DNA from: Volutella citrinella
Taxonomy: Eukaryota > Ascomycota > Sordariomycetes > Hypocreales > Nectriaceae
Length of the DNA: 64,000 nt
NCBI GenBank assembly: GCA_034401135.1
Contig: JAWZSP010000005.1
Coordinates: 1-64,000 of the forward strand
Reading direction: 5' to 3'
Shown: one piece after another, positions 1-10,000 of the stretch
How the letters are laid out: the number at the start of each line of letters is the position of its first letter
Position numbering within the stretch: the first letter of the stretch is position 1
The notes under the pieces: generated by a model
Databases searched by the model: none
The model's input: the letters and a program-made list of their open reading frames with translations, nothing else
What the model was told of the DNA's origin: nothing
Program-made: the position numbers and the translations under genes

Positions 1-746
1 GTCATCTCTACCCACACCAGTACCCTCCGACTCTCAGGAGGGAGGAAACCACCAGCCTGCCCCTTCTCTAAACCAGGGCTTATCCGGCAGGCTGCCACCA
101 TCTCCAGGTGCAGGGCTTTCGGGATAGCAAGCTTAGCGAAGACCAAGAACGGTCCCCATCGCAGTCTTGGGTGAGGTGGGTTCTACACCTGGGCAGCTAG
201 GGTTTACTCTCGCCAAGCAAGCCCGTCAGCAGGAACACATGAGCTGAACATGGCTTGGACATGGGGTTCACTATCTAGAAGTGGCTATCCTTAAAAATGC
301 AAAATTGAAGAGCCCTTAGGGTTAATGTTGGGGTTTGGGGTGGAAGAAGCGGGCCGGGAAGGCCGCAGAACGTTCACTTTCTATACCAAAGCTGAATGCA
401 CATCTTACCAACCGAACTGAGAGATGGTGTGCGCGATTTTCTTTGGAGTAGTCCAGAGCAGCGATCACTTGACCATACCCTGTCGCCGGCTTGACCCAGA
501 GAGGTCATAGTGGCGCAAAGGGAGAGTTGAGGCCCTCCGCTCCAGCCCCCCCTCTCTCATCACCTGCCGCCACATCGTATCATTCTACTCTTGAGGAAGG
601 CAACAAACTCGTCGCCTGACTGCACAAGGCATCCATTTATCTAGGACTTCGGACTGGGTTGCCGATAACAGCATGTGGAGGTGACAGGTTGTCTGACCAC
701 CACTATCGCCATGTGTGCCGGATAACCTTGGAAGAGGACAGCATGA
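1..746. other. Distal stretch with no recognisable gene
   Basis: No reading frame here has recognisable protein similarity and the only open frames are short. Composition is ordinary (not RIP-like). A short TTAGGG-like piece lies near 297-325, which fits subtelomeric DNA. Confidence 0.5.
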
Positions 747-1499
747 GTGAGAAAGAGTGGGATGCCGAGTCCTAGATATCCCTCATTGTTACCTAATGTT
801 GGTCTTGTGACAGTCGTGGGCGCACCCACCAAGCACTGTTTCGAGGCTGGCGTGGGATATCGTGTGCTCCATCACCACCAGGCTGTGGCTCAGGCGTGGG
901 TGCTTTTTCCATTTTTTTTCGCCCCCATGACTAGCCGCATCCCACCTCACCCCCAGCATGCTCTATCTTTCTCTAAGCGAGGACTGCTGCCCATCTTGGC
1001 TGTCTACCCCCCGTCGTGCTCGTACTCATGCCATCTCCTTACGAGCGCCACCCGAATCTACCCGCCCTCATTTAGGTGCCATGCCATCCTTGGAAACTTG
1101 TTGCCTTTAGCCATCCTAATACCGTCTCTAACGCTGTTAGCTCTCGCAGCCTCCATCGCAACCCTCATTCGATTTATCTTCGCTATGCCTGAGCCCGTCG
1201 AGCCGCTCAAAGACGACAACAATGTCCCGCTCCCGCAGCGGACAGGCACCGACCAAGTCAATGCTGATGGAGAGAAAAGCCCCAGCGGAGACGCACAGCA
1301 GATGCAGAAGTTGCCATGCAAATGCGTCGAGAACGTCGACGCCCTAGCAAAGGCGGTGCAGGATTACGTCGGTAAACAAGGGACATTTAAGATCGAGGTC
1401 AGCTGTCCTCCCAAGAACTTAAAGAGCAGCCAATGTACTGACGTATTGGGCGTCTCCATTATGAAACCAACAGATGCGGAATGGTTCCTATATTATTAA
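747..1499 (+). CDS. Hypothetical single-pass membrane protein beside the telomeric array
   Basis: An open frame of 250 codons. Its first half is low in recognisable structure and probably includes untranslated sequence, so the true start may be an internal ATG (for example near 927 or 1185). Visible parts are a hydrophobic segment of about 30 residues (LLPLAILIPSLTLLALAASI and on) ending at FAMPEP, then a hydrophilic, Lys/Asp/Gln-rich tail with a Cys pair (PCKC) and further Cys. The stop lies only about 90 bp before the interstitial telomeric repeats. I do not recognise the family. It could be a small membrane-anchored subtelomeric protein or a chance frame; the coding-like composition of the last 100 codons favours a real gene slightly. 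Confidence 0.3.
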   Translation: MRKSGMPSPRYPSLLPNVGLVTVVGAPTKHCFEAGVGYRVLHHHQAVAQAWVLFPFFFAPMTSRIPPHPQHALSFSKRGLLPILAVYPPSCSYSCHLLTSATRIYPPSFRCHAILGNLLPLAILIPSLTLLALAASIATLIRFIFAMPEPVEPLKDDNNVPLPQRTGTDQVNADGEKSPSGDAQQMQKLPCKCVENVDALAKAVQDYVGKQGTFKIEVSCPPKNLKSSQCTDVLGVSIMKPTDAEWFLYY

Positions 1500-1585
1500 A
1501 TCTTCGTCCAAGATTGAACTCGTATGTTTGCCCCCTGCAGCATCGTAGGACCTCAAACCCGGATGCGGGAGTTGTACTGAAGCGG

Positions 1586-1718
1586 TAACCCTAACCCTAA
1601 CCCTAACCCTAACCCTAACCCTAACCCTAACCCTAACCCTAACCCTAACCCTAACCCTAACCCTAACCCTAACCCTAACCCTAACCCTAACCCTAACCCT
1701 AACCCTAACCCTAACCCT
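1586..1718. repeat. Interstitial telomeric array, about 22 perfect TAACCC units
   Basis: A perfect hexamer array reading CCCTAA on the + strand, the orientation expected at the left end of a chromosome. About 1.6 kb of non-telomeric DNA lies distal to it in the window, so it is internal as presented. No degenerate unit was seen, which suggests recent origin or maintenance. Long Gly-Leu and Val-Arg frames across it are artefacts. Confidence 0.95.
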
Positions 1719-1739
1719 TGCGACGCAAACTCGCTTACT

Positions 1740-3300
1740 GTCGTGAACGCTTTCCACGGAACCCTAAACCACCCTGTTAAGCCTAACTCCAACCCCGAAC
1801 GTGCCGCCGGCGCGCCCTCCTTCTTCAGCGGTTAGCGGTTAGTTTAGACTCGGTACCACACCCTTCTTAACACCTCAACCCTAGCTCTTCAACTTTTACT
1901 GCCGCCAGCGCCCTTACACACCTCAGAGGTTAGCCCTCTTTAACTCCTCTCTCCTTACCCTCCTCTGCCCTTTCCACCTCACTCTCTAGTCTTACTACCA
2001 CTCCCACCCCTTCACTTCTCCTGTCCGTCCAAAAGTCGACGTCGCTGTCTAAAACACCCCAGTGCCACCTACTTTAACACCCTACTTCTCTCTTAGCTCC
2101 TTGTCTCTACCCCCGTCCTGTTTCTACCACTCTTCAACCCCCCCTGCACAACTCTACTAGCACTCTTCACTCTCTTCCACAACACTAAGCACCCTACGCC
2201 TCTGCTCACTGCTCTTCTACAGCTTGTACCGCTGTACACGTTAGGGTTCAACAGGCCAGGCGGTAGGTTGGGGTAGACGCAACCAGCCTGCTACCTACAG
2301 TTAGTCTCCTTGTCCTTAACCCTTACCGCGGCTGCTTACCTCACTCTACACTCCTCAGCCTTGTAGCTCTACTTGCCGTCGCAGTTGCAGTCGTTGTTGT
2401 AGTTATAGTCGTAGTCGTAGTTGTAGTCGTAGTCGTAGTTGTAGTCGTAGTCGTAGTTGTAGTTGTAGTCGTAGTTATAGTTGTAGTCGTAGTCGTAGTC
2501 GTAGTTGTAGTCGTAGTCGTAGTCGTAGGTAGGGTTGGGGTTGTAGTTGTAGTGGCCCCCCTGGGGGCTGCTCTAGGGTTAGGGTCACCTCCTTGCCTTC
2601 AGCCTGCCCGTACCGTCACCCGTAGGATTAGATGTACGGTTGGGCGTAGGACCTGCCAGTCCAGCTCGGTCTCGCTAGCGTGTGCGTCACCCCATGCCGT
2701 AACAGTGCCTTAACGTACCCCCGGTGCCGTCGCAATAACTCCTTGTTGTAGATAAATTGAAACACCTTTCCCTTTTCTTGTCCGTAACCCTACGTCGGCT
2801 GTCCGGAACGCACGGTGACATTAGACCTTACTAGAAACAAGGCAGTGCCTTCTTTTAACCCTACACTACTGACCTCCGGCATAACAACGGCTCCGCCAAC
2901 GAGAGGCCCTCACTGTTGACCGTCCTTGACACTCGGTGTAGGGTTAGGGTTACCTGTGAACCCTACCCTAGACCAAGACACCGAACACATTATCGCGCCG
3001 TCTATAGCTCTGCCCCTTGTCGGCAAGTATTTACCCAGCCAAATAACGCAAAGATACGCAAGATTAAACTCATTCAACACCTTGTAACTCGTCATCGTCT
3101 TTCCGTCCTCTATTTCTCCGATTAGACACTTGTCGAGGCTCTCTAGTACCTCTTGAAGGAAAGCGTCTTTGAGTCCATTTACGACGCCCGCCTACTCTTT
3201 CCCGAGCTGTTTCACTCGTCTCCATCCGAACCAAGAGTGACCTGCGCCGAGTCTCCTCCTCCTACCACCTTACGCTCCTTAGCTATGGACTAGCTGCTCG
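1740..3300. other. Telomere-associated DNA with extreme strand skew, no gene
   Basis: From the telomeric array to about 3.3 kb the + strand is very rich in C and T and poor in G in its first part (about 1,860-2,220), then turns into G/T-rich simple sequence. Isolated TAGGGTTAGGG pieces occur at 2574-2584 and 2939-2949, in the opposite orientation to the main array. No open frame of convincing length or composition was found. This resembles telomere-associated repeat sequence rather than a coding region. Confidence 0.55.
2381..2530. repeat. Degenerate hexanucleotide repeat (GTAGTY)n
   Basis: About 150 bp made of GTAGTC / GTAGTT units, sometimes ATAGTC. Third-position variation between C and T is the main divergence. 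It lies within the strand-skewed telomere-associated segment. Confidence 0.85.
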
Positions 3301-3313
3301 CTTCTTTCCAGAG

Positions 3314-3572
3314 GTGCTCCGCCCTTTTCCCCACTGCGCGTGTACCCTAGATCAACTCACTCTCAGTGCCCTAAGCACCGGCCAATACTCCGACCTCACC
3401 CTCATCTCGACCGCTAAGTCTTACACAGCCCATCGCCTTCTCATTCATCAGAGGGCTCCAGTCATAGCAAGCGCCATCAGCCGTCGAGATATCACTCGAA
3501 ACGACCTACACAATGCAGCAAGAGACTACTTTAACTTCATTGATGATAGCCCTCAACCAGTCGACTGCCTCT
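3314..3572 (+). pseudogene. BTB/POZ-domain fragment
   Basis: The frame contains a recognisable BTB start: GQYSDLTL, then SYTAHRLLIHQRAPVIASA, matching the family pattern (G.YSDL.....F.VH+.+L...SPV). A later piece, FIDDSPQPVDCLL, matches the end of the core (I.L.DD.P..V...L). The usual YLYTG region and everything after are missing, because the frame runs at about 3573 into sequence that is an antisense copy of an RNase H C-terminus. This is therefore a truncated gene fragment joined to an unrelated fragment. BTB proteins are protein-interaction modules often linked to ubiquitin ligases; no function is expected here. Confidence 0.6.
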
Positions 3573-3680
3573 TGGCCAGCCTGTCTGCGTTTTCGTTGAA
3601 TTTGCGCAATACATGCCAGAACAGGACTTCGATGCCAACACTGTTCAAGGTCTTCACCAGCTCATCGAGTTTCTCGAGAT
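3573..3680 (-). pseudogene. RNase H C-terminal fragment, second copy
   Basis: On the minus strand this segment repeats, with substitutions, the 3' part of the RNase H gene that lies at 3789-4469 (compare 3573-3678 with about 3808-3905). Readable residues include VEVLFWHV-like sequence (IEVLFWHV here) and the tract leading to the last catalytic Asp. It is about 36 codons long and has no upstream part. It shows a partial duplication followed by insertion next to, or into, the BTB gene. Confidence 0.6.
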
Positions 3681-3788
3681 GAGATTTGTCTCGGAACCAT
3701 ATTAATGCGAGACTAGGCGAACAGCTAGCACTTATAACCCTAACCAGCCAAGTTTTTTAACCCCCCTTCCTAATTTCCTCGCCAACTA

Positions 3789-4469
3789 TTATGTAAAAGC
3801 TCTATTAGCCAGCTCGTCTGCCTCTTTATTATAATAGCGTCTTACATGCCAGAACAGTACTTCGACGCCAATACTCCCTAAGTCCTTCACTAGCCCCTCG
3901 AGTTTCCGAAATAATTCCATATTAGCAACAGGGGTCCCCTTTGCAGTCCGGTAACCATTGGCCTGCCACTTAAAGATCCACTCCGTCATACCCTTGACCA
4001 AGTACTCTGAGTCTGCCTTGATAACCACTTGAGAAAGTGATTCATCGGAGAGCCTGTTCCTCTGGATGTTGAGAGCCTGTTCAAGACCAAGCACTCCAGC
4101 CTCTAACTCGGCAATCTGATTCGTGGCTGGGTTGCTTTGTAGTAGGCGGCTCTGGTTGTATGCTGATGCCGCGCCGACAAACACACCCACCGCCGCTCGT
4201 GCGAGTGGTGTCCCATTGCCCTTGCAAGCGCCGTCGACGGCAATCACGATGCTGTCTAAGTGCGACGTTCGACAATCACAAACCCCACAAGGGCTTGCAT
4301 TATCGCATGCCACGTTGACCCAAAGCTTATCGTCACAGATTTCCACGTCGTCAGGTGTTACGTCCTCTCCAAATAGAGCAGCAACATCAAACAGTCGACT
4401 CTGCTGCCCCTTCCGTGACTGCGGTTTGCGGTGTGCCTTTCGCATAAGGAACCAGCCGATGTAGAGCAA
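3789..4469 (-). CDS. RNase H type 1 domain protein
   Basis: A 226-residue protein without introns. The C-terminal two thirds is an RNase H fold with all four acidic catalytic residues in place: D79 (IAVDGACKGNG), E121 (NQIAELEAG), D153 (IKADSEYLVKG) and D218 (NKEADELANRA). These enzymes cut the RNA strand of RNA-DNA hybrids by two-metal catalysis. The N-terminal 70 residues are basic, then Cys-rich (CDNASPCGVCDC). An alternative start is Met9. Free-standing RNase H proteins of this kind are common in filamentous fungi, often near telomeres and transposons. A diverged second copy of its 3' end lies at 3573-3680. Whether it has a cellular role or derives from a retroelement cannot be told from the sequence. 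Confidence 0.75.
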   Translation of the reverse strand: MLYIGWFLMRKAHRKPQSRKGQQSRLFDVAALFGEDVTPDDVEICDDKLWVNVACDNASPCGVCDCRTSHLDSIVIAVDGACKGNGTPLARAAVGVFVGAASAYNQSRLLQSNPATNQIAELEAGVLGLEQALNIQRNRLSDESLSQVVIKADSEYLVKGMTEWIFKWQANGYRTAKGTPVANMELFRKLEGLVKDLGSIGVEVLFWHVRRYYNKEADELANRAFT

Positions 4470-5027
4470 AGGTAATTAGGGAAAAAATGACATGAAGAGC
4501 GATTGACGAGCGGAAGGAACCCTTACTAAAGGGTGCGCTGGGCTGTGTGCAACAAGCAAAATGCAAAGTGGCCACTTTCGGTGAAAAGGCGGGGTGATAC
4601 AGAAAGAACAAAAGAGTCATACAGGCGGGGTTGGCTGAATAAGGCCGGCCGAACAAGGCTGGCCAATAAGGCTGCCCAACGAGGCTGCCCAACGAGGTTG
4701 CCCAACTAGGCTGCCCAACATGCAGCAGCTGACATATGACCTACTGATGCATTACCACAATAAACGATTATATATGCCACTAAGGGCACGAAGACCGGGT
4801 TTTAGATAGTTCCAACTACTGTATAACCAGTTCATTATGTCTCTCTATAGCCTAAATTTGCTGTGAAAGCGGCAAGCCGCAGGACAGCCTGATAGTACTA
4901 TAGAACTGTAGCTTCATTGCTATGTGGTAAAAAGGTAGGATTAAGGTAGCCCTAATATATACTTTTCAGCCATCCAGTATCATTATAGTGCTTACATTAT
5001 GGAAAAAAACAGCAGTAACTTGAACCA
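4470..5027. other. Intergenic stretch with a 13-bp tandem repeat (about 4640-4720)
   Basis: Four to five imperfect copies of AGGCTGCCCAACG follow each other at about 4640-4720, beginning with AAGGCCGGCCGAAC and AAGGCTGGCCAAT variants. The rest of the interval is AT-rich, holds no convincing frame, and probably carries the 5' region of the RNase H gene and the 3' end of the next minus-strand gene. Confidence 0.6.
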
Positions 5028-6277
5028 CTACCTTCCCATTCCTCCTCCTACTCCCTCCTCCTCCTCTGGGGTTCGTACACCAGGCTCGCTTAAAAGGTCC
5101 ACCGGACCCAAGTCTCCGAGCCCCAAGCAGGAATAGCCCACCAGGTTCATTTTCTTAACGCTCACAACAAGTCGCTCCCCTACAAGAGCAGCATGTTCGT
5201 CGCGTTTGGCAATATACATAGCCAGCGCAGCACGCTCGTCCTTGTTTAAAACCGCCAGCTCCTCCTGAATCCTTAGCAGCCTATCCTCTAAATCCGACTT
5301 CTTATCACTAATTTTCGATAGCTCATTATCCAGCTTCGACTCTAACGTGCGTGTGTTCTCGACAATGGATGTGAACGCCATCTGAGTTTCATCATACAGC
5401 CTCTTGATCACATCGGCGTGCTGTGCCCCGGTATCGAGCAGCTCGGAAAAAGCATGGGCCGTGGATAGGAGAGCTTGCAGATTCCTGGAGGACATAGGAA
5501 CACGCCCCTCCGCAGTAGGTTGGATTCTGGCCACTGACTGGAGTAGTCCTTCCAGCGTCCTCTGATCAGTGTTGCCTCTTGCAGTAAGATAGGTGAGGTC
5601 TTCCCGGAATTCATCCACCCATTGACTAAGTTGGACCAACTCGGCGCACTTCCACCCACGTGCCTGTAACGTTTCTTGCATATTTTCTTGTGCAAAAGCA
5701 TAGCAGAGGTTTTCCAGAGCCGCCTGCAGCCTGCACATAATTGCATGCTGTGCTGGGTATGAGAGATCTGTAAGAAAATGAGTCGGCAATAAGGGTTCTC
5801 CTAATAATGCTGGTCAGGTATTTTAAATCGATGTAAAGACGGGTACCGCTTACCTGAACTTGAGTTTTCCATCTCCTGCGTACCCAGCAGCCCTAGTTCT
5901 GCTGCTTTCTCAGAATCTCGAAATGCACCATTGAGAATCAGCTGCTTAGCCTTTGCAATGATAAGATCCTCGTCGAAGCGATCCATTAATTGGATACATT
6001 CTTGGCCTTGACACCTCTGGATCCTGTTCTTGATAAAGTTTCTTTCCTTTGCGCGTTGCGGCTTGGTGTTCTTAAAGACGCTTTTTAGAGCGTGATAGAC
6101 ATCTTGGTCACTTGGACCCGTTGAATGAGGCTCGGTCAATTCATCGCGAGTGAGGCATGTCGCACAGATCAGTAGCGTCTGTTGAGCGTCCTCCGGACCG
6201 CATCGAGAACATGGAGCCAGTGCAGCCCCCGTTGTTGCTGGTAGATTCGACTCCGATGTATTCATTCTCACCGTCAA
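5028..6277 (-). CDS. Hypothetical protein: small Cys4 zinc ribbon plus coiled coil (two exons)
   Basis: Two exons, 5854-6277 and 5028-5767, are joined by an 86-nt intron (donor GTAAGC, acceptor TTACAG); the sum is 1164 nt, 387 residues. Residues about 23-40 hold CSRC and CATC, a Cys4 arrangement that could bind zinc. The middle has a basic KSVFKNTKPQRAKERNF tract. Residues about 260-350 are a strong heptad-like coiled coil (TLESKLDNELSKISDKKSDL and on). The C-terminus is acidic and Gly-rich (PEEEEGVGGGMGR). I do not recognise a named family; similar zinc-ribbon plus coiled-coil proteins occur as lineage-specific fungal genes. Loss or gain of the intron would shift the second half, so transcript data would settle the model. 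Confidence 0.6.
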
Positions 6278-6767
6278 GACTTCGGGCTTTTATATTTCGT
6301 ACGCGACCTGATGACTGTTGATGTAAAGAGGAAGAGAAGAGTGAGGCGGTGGTGGATACTGCGGGGTATTTGTGATGCCACGTCAACCAACTGCACTGAT
6401 TATTGGCTGTCTCGCCACGCACCTAGCCAACGACGTACACTCCCTGTAGATACAGCAATCAAATCCTCTTGTGGGGTATACGGGCCTCGCCATATGACAT
6501 AGAGCTGTAACTTCATATATATGCGCAACCTTCTGTAAATATGATCCTCATCGTGCTCATCGTGTGTCTACAGAGCAGGGCGTAGGGCCAACTTCGAATC
6601 CGCATCAATACTATTCCGAGACATGTTCCACTGACCGCCGCCCTTGAACTCTTGCCCCCCTAATCGTCTCGCCCCTCATGCCATCCCTTCTGTTTTTACT
6701 CTCCCTACATACCCTTGACACACTCTTTTATGCCATTTAACCTCGAGCAAAAAGTTCAAACCCAATC

Positions 6768-7000
6768 ATGACGGAGAAGAATGCTATGGATGTCGATATA
6801 CTAGCCACGATCGATCTGCTTAAGAAGCAGCTCAACTTCTGCGATGAGCACGCTAGTATACGGGCTGCCAACGCTCTTACGGACACCCAAACTGAGATAG
6901 GCCACCTAGCCTCTAGACGACATCGAGGATAAGCCCTAAAGGCTTTAGGCACACTTGACAAATGTGTGATTATTATCGGCCAGATAAATGATATCTAGCC
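6768..7000 (+). pseudogene. Short coding-like frame interrupted by one TAA
   Basis: From the ATG at 6768 a frame of 54 codons (MTEKNAMDVDILATIDLLKK, Leu/Ala-rich, helix-like) ends at TAA 6930-6932, but the same frame continues for 22 further sensible codons (ALKALGTLDKCVIIIGQIND) to a TAG near 7000. The pattern suggests a small helical protein with a premature stop. No family was recognised. The rest of 6278-7077 shows no gene. Confidence 0.35.
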
Positions 7001-7077
7001 TGAATCTACGCTACTCTTTGATATGAGGTTTCTATGGACATGCTCTCGCTATACGTATACGAACCCCGCGTTTGCAT

Positions 7078-10000
7078 TCAGGCGTTTCTTTTCTTTTCTT
7101 CCCGTTCCTGCTTGACTTGCTTCCTTAGCCGTTTCTGCGGCCGCCACGAGCCCGTGCTGTCCATAGTCTGTATGGTGAAGGCTGTCCCCTCGGTCCCGTC
7201 CGATGTATTAGAGGCATCTTCATCCTCCTCCTCTAATAGCTTCTCTAACACCAATCGACGCTGTTCTCGAATTTCTTCCAAACAAATAGATCCTTGTGAA
7301 AATCCGGTAGATCCAGCTCGAGATACCGTTGACTCGCTTGCCACGGCCACCGAGTGGCGAGACGGGAAGGATGCCGTGGGGGAAGACGTGTAGACTGCTT
7401 GGCTGGACCGCGCCATGCTGATCTTACGCTGCCGCCTAGCCTGATCTGCCTCCAGCGTCTTGTTGAATACAGCCTCAAGCTCGTCCAGAGTCTTCTTGCG
7501 TATGGCGCTGACCAGACGAAGCTGCGGCGGTCGGCCACCTTCGACGACGGGAAACAAGCTGCCATTGTTGTACGGCTCTACAGCACGACCCAGCCGCAAT
7601 GCGTCTATATGCACTGTCTGATTCGAGCTCAAAAGCAAGTCGCGCGTCGACCAATGAAACTGGCTGTTTGTGTTGTCCTCGTCGTCTTTCCAACCTGAAC
7701 CGCCAAATCGCTGGCGGCATAAAGGTGCCAGTACCCGTGAAAGGCTGCTTTGTACAGAGATGCGCACGTCTGGGTCCTCGAGCTTACGCGGTGCTACGGT
7801 AGGATTGGGAAAACCCAGAGACGTGCTAGTCGGCTCGATATAGATGATCGATGCCCACATCAGCCGCCGCTTCAAGTCCTTCTGCTTATTTTCCTTCGTG
7901 GTGCCGATAAGCTCTGTAGATGATGGCCAAGGCAAGATCCAGTGAGTGAGGAAGACTAATCGACTGAGGTCCTTATACCATCGTTGGGCCTCTACGAGAC
8001 CAAAGTAGAATGTGATAAGTTCGATACTGCGCCGTGCTGCAATCCGAAAAGGGAGTGAATACCACCCTTTCCGCTCTCCTAGGGCTGTATGCGAACTGCT
8101 GTGGGAGAACAGATCGTGAAACAAGTCCATCACCTCCGTCGATCGTAGCTTATTCCCGGTAATCAAGTGAGGCCAAGTGTGGCTGGTATCGCTCATCCGG
8201 TCATGGAATAGATCACAGAGTCCATCGTAGCAAAGGTTGGGCGCATCGGAGTCGGGATAGCGACTGGCGGCCTCATCTGTGACGTCGGAGCCCGTCTTCC
8301 ATTTTGTGCTCTTAAGGGCCACGCGCCAGACATCGCGTTGGAAGAGCTCGATAACGGTCGAATGGAGATACTCGAGCCATACCCTTTTAGCTGCCGCGTT
8401 CTCCATTACCTGGAATCGGCCGACCCAGCTCTGGGCCTGCCACATACGTACGTGGACATCCCGGATGTCCTTGAGCACTTGCCACTGCCGTTTGTAGTCC
8501 TGACGGAGCAGATCGTTTCCGACGGCCAGTCGATCCCCCACTTCCGAGTGGAATCGCCAGATGTTCCAGTCAAACTTCCCCGGCAGCCACCAGCCAAATC
8601 CATGCAGCTTCGAGGTTTTGCCCAGACCCAGACCTTCCCGCTGCGTCTTTGTCTCTTCGGTGCCCCCCTCTTGCGTACGAGTGCGCCGTGTTGACTCCCA
8701 CCTGTCGCTCCACAGCACACTCTCACTGCCGATCAATGACGAGTCGTAGCTGAAGCGAAGTCCGCGGAGCGCCACGGCCATGGTGATCGTCTCGGGAAGT
8801 GAGTACTTTAACCCTGTCTGGGACTTGATGTGCTCGAACAGGAAGCAATACCGATTAACGCTCGCTCGAAGAAATCGTGCCATGGTAGCAGACGGTATTG
8901 AGAAGAAGGGCCTGTCCACGATGCCCTCGGACCCCAGACCCTCGGGTTGTTCTAGTGGCGGGTCCGCTCGGAACAGTTCTGTGATACGCCGCAGCAGTGC
9001 GAGAGACACCCTGTCCTCCGACCGGATGCCGTACGTGAACTGATGCTCGGGTAGCTCTTGGATCGGCGGGTCATCTGCGCAGGTCGGGATGTTCCGATGG
9101 ATGCGTAGCTTGCTGAGTCGGTATGCGCATTGCACCCGCGACTGGTGTGCGTGGATCCCTTTCGTCGAGTTATTCTGGTCGCGGAGATACGACGGGTCAA
9201 GCGACATGCTCTCTGTGTGCCTGTTCTGGAAGGGATACTGCTTGGCCGCGTCGAACGGCACCTTGATGAGGTCGTAGAACTGACTATACACGAGCCCGTT
9301 CTCCATCTCCCAGCTCCCCGGTCGCGGCGTTACCGTCATGCCCCAAGCGTCGCGGAGCGTCACAAAGGGATACGTCGTCCTCGTGATTGGGGCTTTGCGG
9401 CCCTTGACATCCTCGCTGATGCACCGCCGGTCCTGTATACGGCTCCACTGCAGGCGCCGCCGCCATGCCTTGTCCAAGCAGCATCGCCGCCATAGCAAGA
9501 CCCTGCCCTGCGGACCCTTCTCTGCCGGCGTGCACTGGCGCCCGATGTCGATATAGGTTGATTCTGGCTTGAGGTATGTCTCGTCCACGGCCTGGACCCA
9601 GTGCCGCTGCCACTTCTCCAGCATTACATCTAACCTCGGCTGCATCCAGGCCAGCTTGGTGTTCTTTGCGGCCATGTACAGCCGCACACCCTCAAACTCA
9701 CTGTAGGCCGCCGCCCTATACTGGATCCCGCACCACAGAGCGTCGAGGTATTGCGGCTGCAGGGTGATATAGAAGTGCTTGCGCCGTGCCCCCGAGTTCC
9801 CGGCACCCGGCTGGCTCCTCTTCTTGCCGGCTGCCCCGAAATCGTCTTCCATCTCGGCCTGCTCTGCTGGCTTCACCTCGCCTGCTGCAAGTGCTTCCCG
9901 AGGTGCGCTGCTGTCTGACGTAGCGATCGCGTGCGTCTTGGGGATGTACTGGAGGATGTTGTTGTCGTCGATCGCGGCCTGCATAGCCGGCATCACCACC

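Noticed and set aside
1488..1792. Minus-strand frames encoding long Leu-Gly or Val-Arg repeats
   Set aside because: They are readings of the telomeric hexamer array in different frames, not genes.
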